From an uncultured bacterium (lineage in GTDB: Bacteria > Patescibacteriota > Gracilibacteria > UBA4473): a stretch of 6,044 nucleotides of DNA. A program made the position numbers and the translations under genes. The notes under the pieces are model-generated. The model saw only the letters and a program-made list of their open reading frames with translations. It searched no databases and was not told the origin of the DNA. Shown here one piece after another: positions 5,479 to 6,044 of this stretch. The stretch lies in NCBI GenBank assembly GCA_947311285.1, contig CAMZKS010000041.1, positions 1 through 6,044 on the forward strand, read 5' to 3'. Every line of letters begins with the position of its first letter. Position 1 is the first letter of the stretch.

Positions 5479-6044
5479 TTATAACCAACCTCGCAATTTC
5501 ATCGCCGTAATAAGGCGCTCTAGCCCAAGTATTAAGGCTGAAGTTCTCCATGAGGCATCCTCATTTGTTACCTTGATATCTTTAAGATCTTTGTAGGCAT
5601 TTTGCATTACTTTTTCTAAACGTTTATTTACATGCGTTTCCGTCCAAACATCCCCAGATCTATTTTGTACCCATTCAAAATACGATACCGTTACACCACC
5701 CGCGTTCGCTAAAATGTCCGGAATTACATCAATATTCTGCCCTTCTAAAATTGCATCCCCTTCTGGAGTAACCGGACCGTTAGCTAATTCTAATATGGTT
5801 TTCGCTTTTACGTTACTAGCATTCCCTTCATGCACAGCTCCATCTAGAGCGGCCAAAACTAAAACATCTACGTCTAAGCCTAAAAGTTCTTCATTTGAAA
5901 TAACCTGCACATTTTCTCGTTTCATTTTTTCAATATCACAGGTGTCGCCTTCACAAAAGTTGCCACGCAATGAACCAACCTCTTTATATCCCTTAAACTT
6001 CGGGGCCGCACATTGATCTCCATTATAAAACACTCCTCCACTAG
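5479..6044 (-). CDS. gdhA: Glutamate dehydrogenase, C-terminal part (cut by window edge)
   Basis: This is the C-terminal half of a Glu/Leu/Phe/Val dehydrogenase, most like hexameric glutamate dehydrogenase, which interconverts glutamate with 2-oxoglutarate and ammonia using NAD(P)(H). The reading frame is open to the edge (SGGVFYNGDQ...), so the gene starts outside; the GTG at 6033 is an internal codon. Visible blocks are the later half of the nucleotide-binding domain, with DVDVLVLAAL, the signature ELANGPVTPEGDAIL, then VIPDILANAGGVTVSYFEW. The Ser in GGVTVSYFEW corresponds to the residue that contacts the glutamate side chain in clostridial enzyme. The catalytic Lys and Asp lie in the missing N-terminal part. 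Between SGGVFYN and SNEELL there appear to be about 15 more residues than usual, with three Cys. It is the upstream gene of the leftward block. Family assignment is secure; glutamate specificity is likely but needs the missing half. Confidence 0.93.
   Translation of the reverse strand, partial: SGGVFYNGDQCAAPKFKGYKEVGSLRGNFCEGDTCDIEKMKRENVQVISNEELLGLDVDVLVLAALDGAVHEGNASNVKAKTILELANGPVTPEGDAILEGQNIDVIPDILANAGGVTVSYFEWVQNRSGDVWTETHVNKRLEKVMQNAYKDLKDIKVTNEDASWRTSALILGLERLITAMKLRGWL

Noticed and set aside
5479..6033. GTG at 6033 (minus strand) as the start of a short dehydrogenase
   Set aside because: The frame stays open to the window edge and the residues before it (SGG) fit the family, so the gene is cut by the edge and not naturally short.

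Overview
The window is chromosomal DNA from an AT-rich bacterium that uses the standard genetic code. It holds six protein-coding genes in two convergent blocks, one of them cut by the right edge. No rRNA, tRNA, CRISPR array or transposase gene was seen. None of the five complete genes has a recognisable Shine-Dalgarno sequence. That, with the small compact genes and the character of the MutS and the LysW-like protein, would fit a candidate-phylum (Patescibacteria-like) genome. This is a low-confidence inference; no taxonomic marker is present.

The left block reads rightward. After a 128-base leader with a short dispersed-repeat-like hairpin and a possible promoter come mutS (129-2693, mismatch recognition ATPase), a divergent PlsC/LPLAT-like acyltransferase (2715-3599), a class I SAM-dependent O-methyltransferase of the TrmR/catechol-OMT type (3632-4201), a structured 157-base gap with nested inverted repeats, and a 59-codon zinc-ribbon protein resembling the amino-group carrier LysW (4359-4538). 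The small protein lies in a different frame from the longer open frames that overlap it.

The right block reads leftward. A glutamate dehydrogenase gene enters from the right edge (6044-5479) and is followed after 48 bases by an unusual two-domain enzyme (5430-4552) that fuses riboflavin kinase to 5-formyltetrahydrofolate cyclo-ligase. The two blocks meet tail to tail with only 13 bases between stop codons.

The genes do not form one obvious pathway. The most interesting items are the riboflavin kinase/cyclo-ligase fusion, the LysW-like protein whose C-terminus ends in Phe instead of the usual Glu, the acyltransferase with two altered catalytic-motif positions, and the structured leader before the zinc-ribbon gene.
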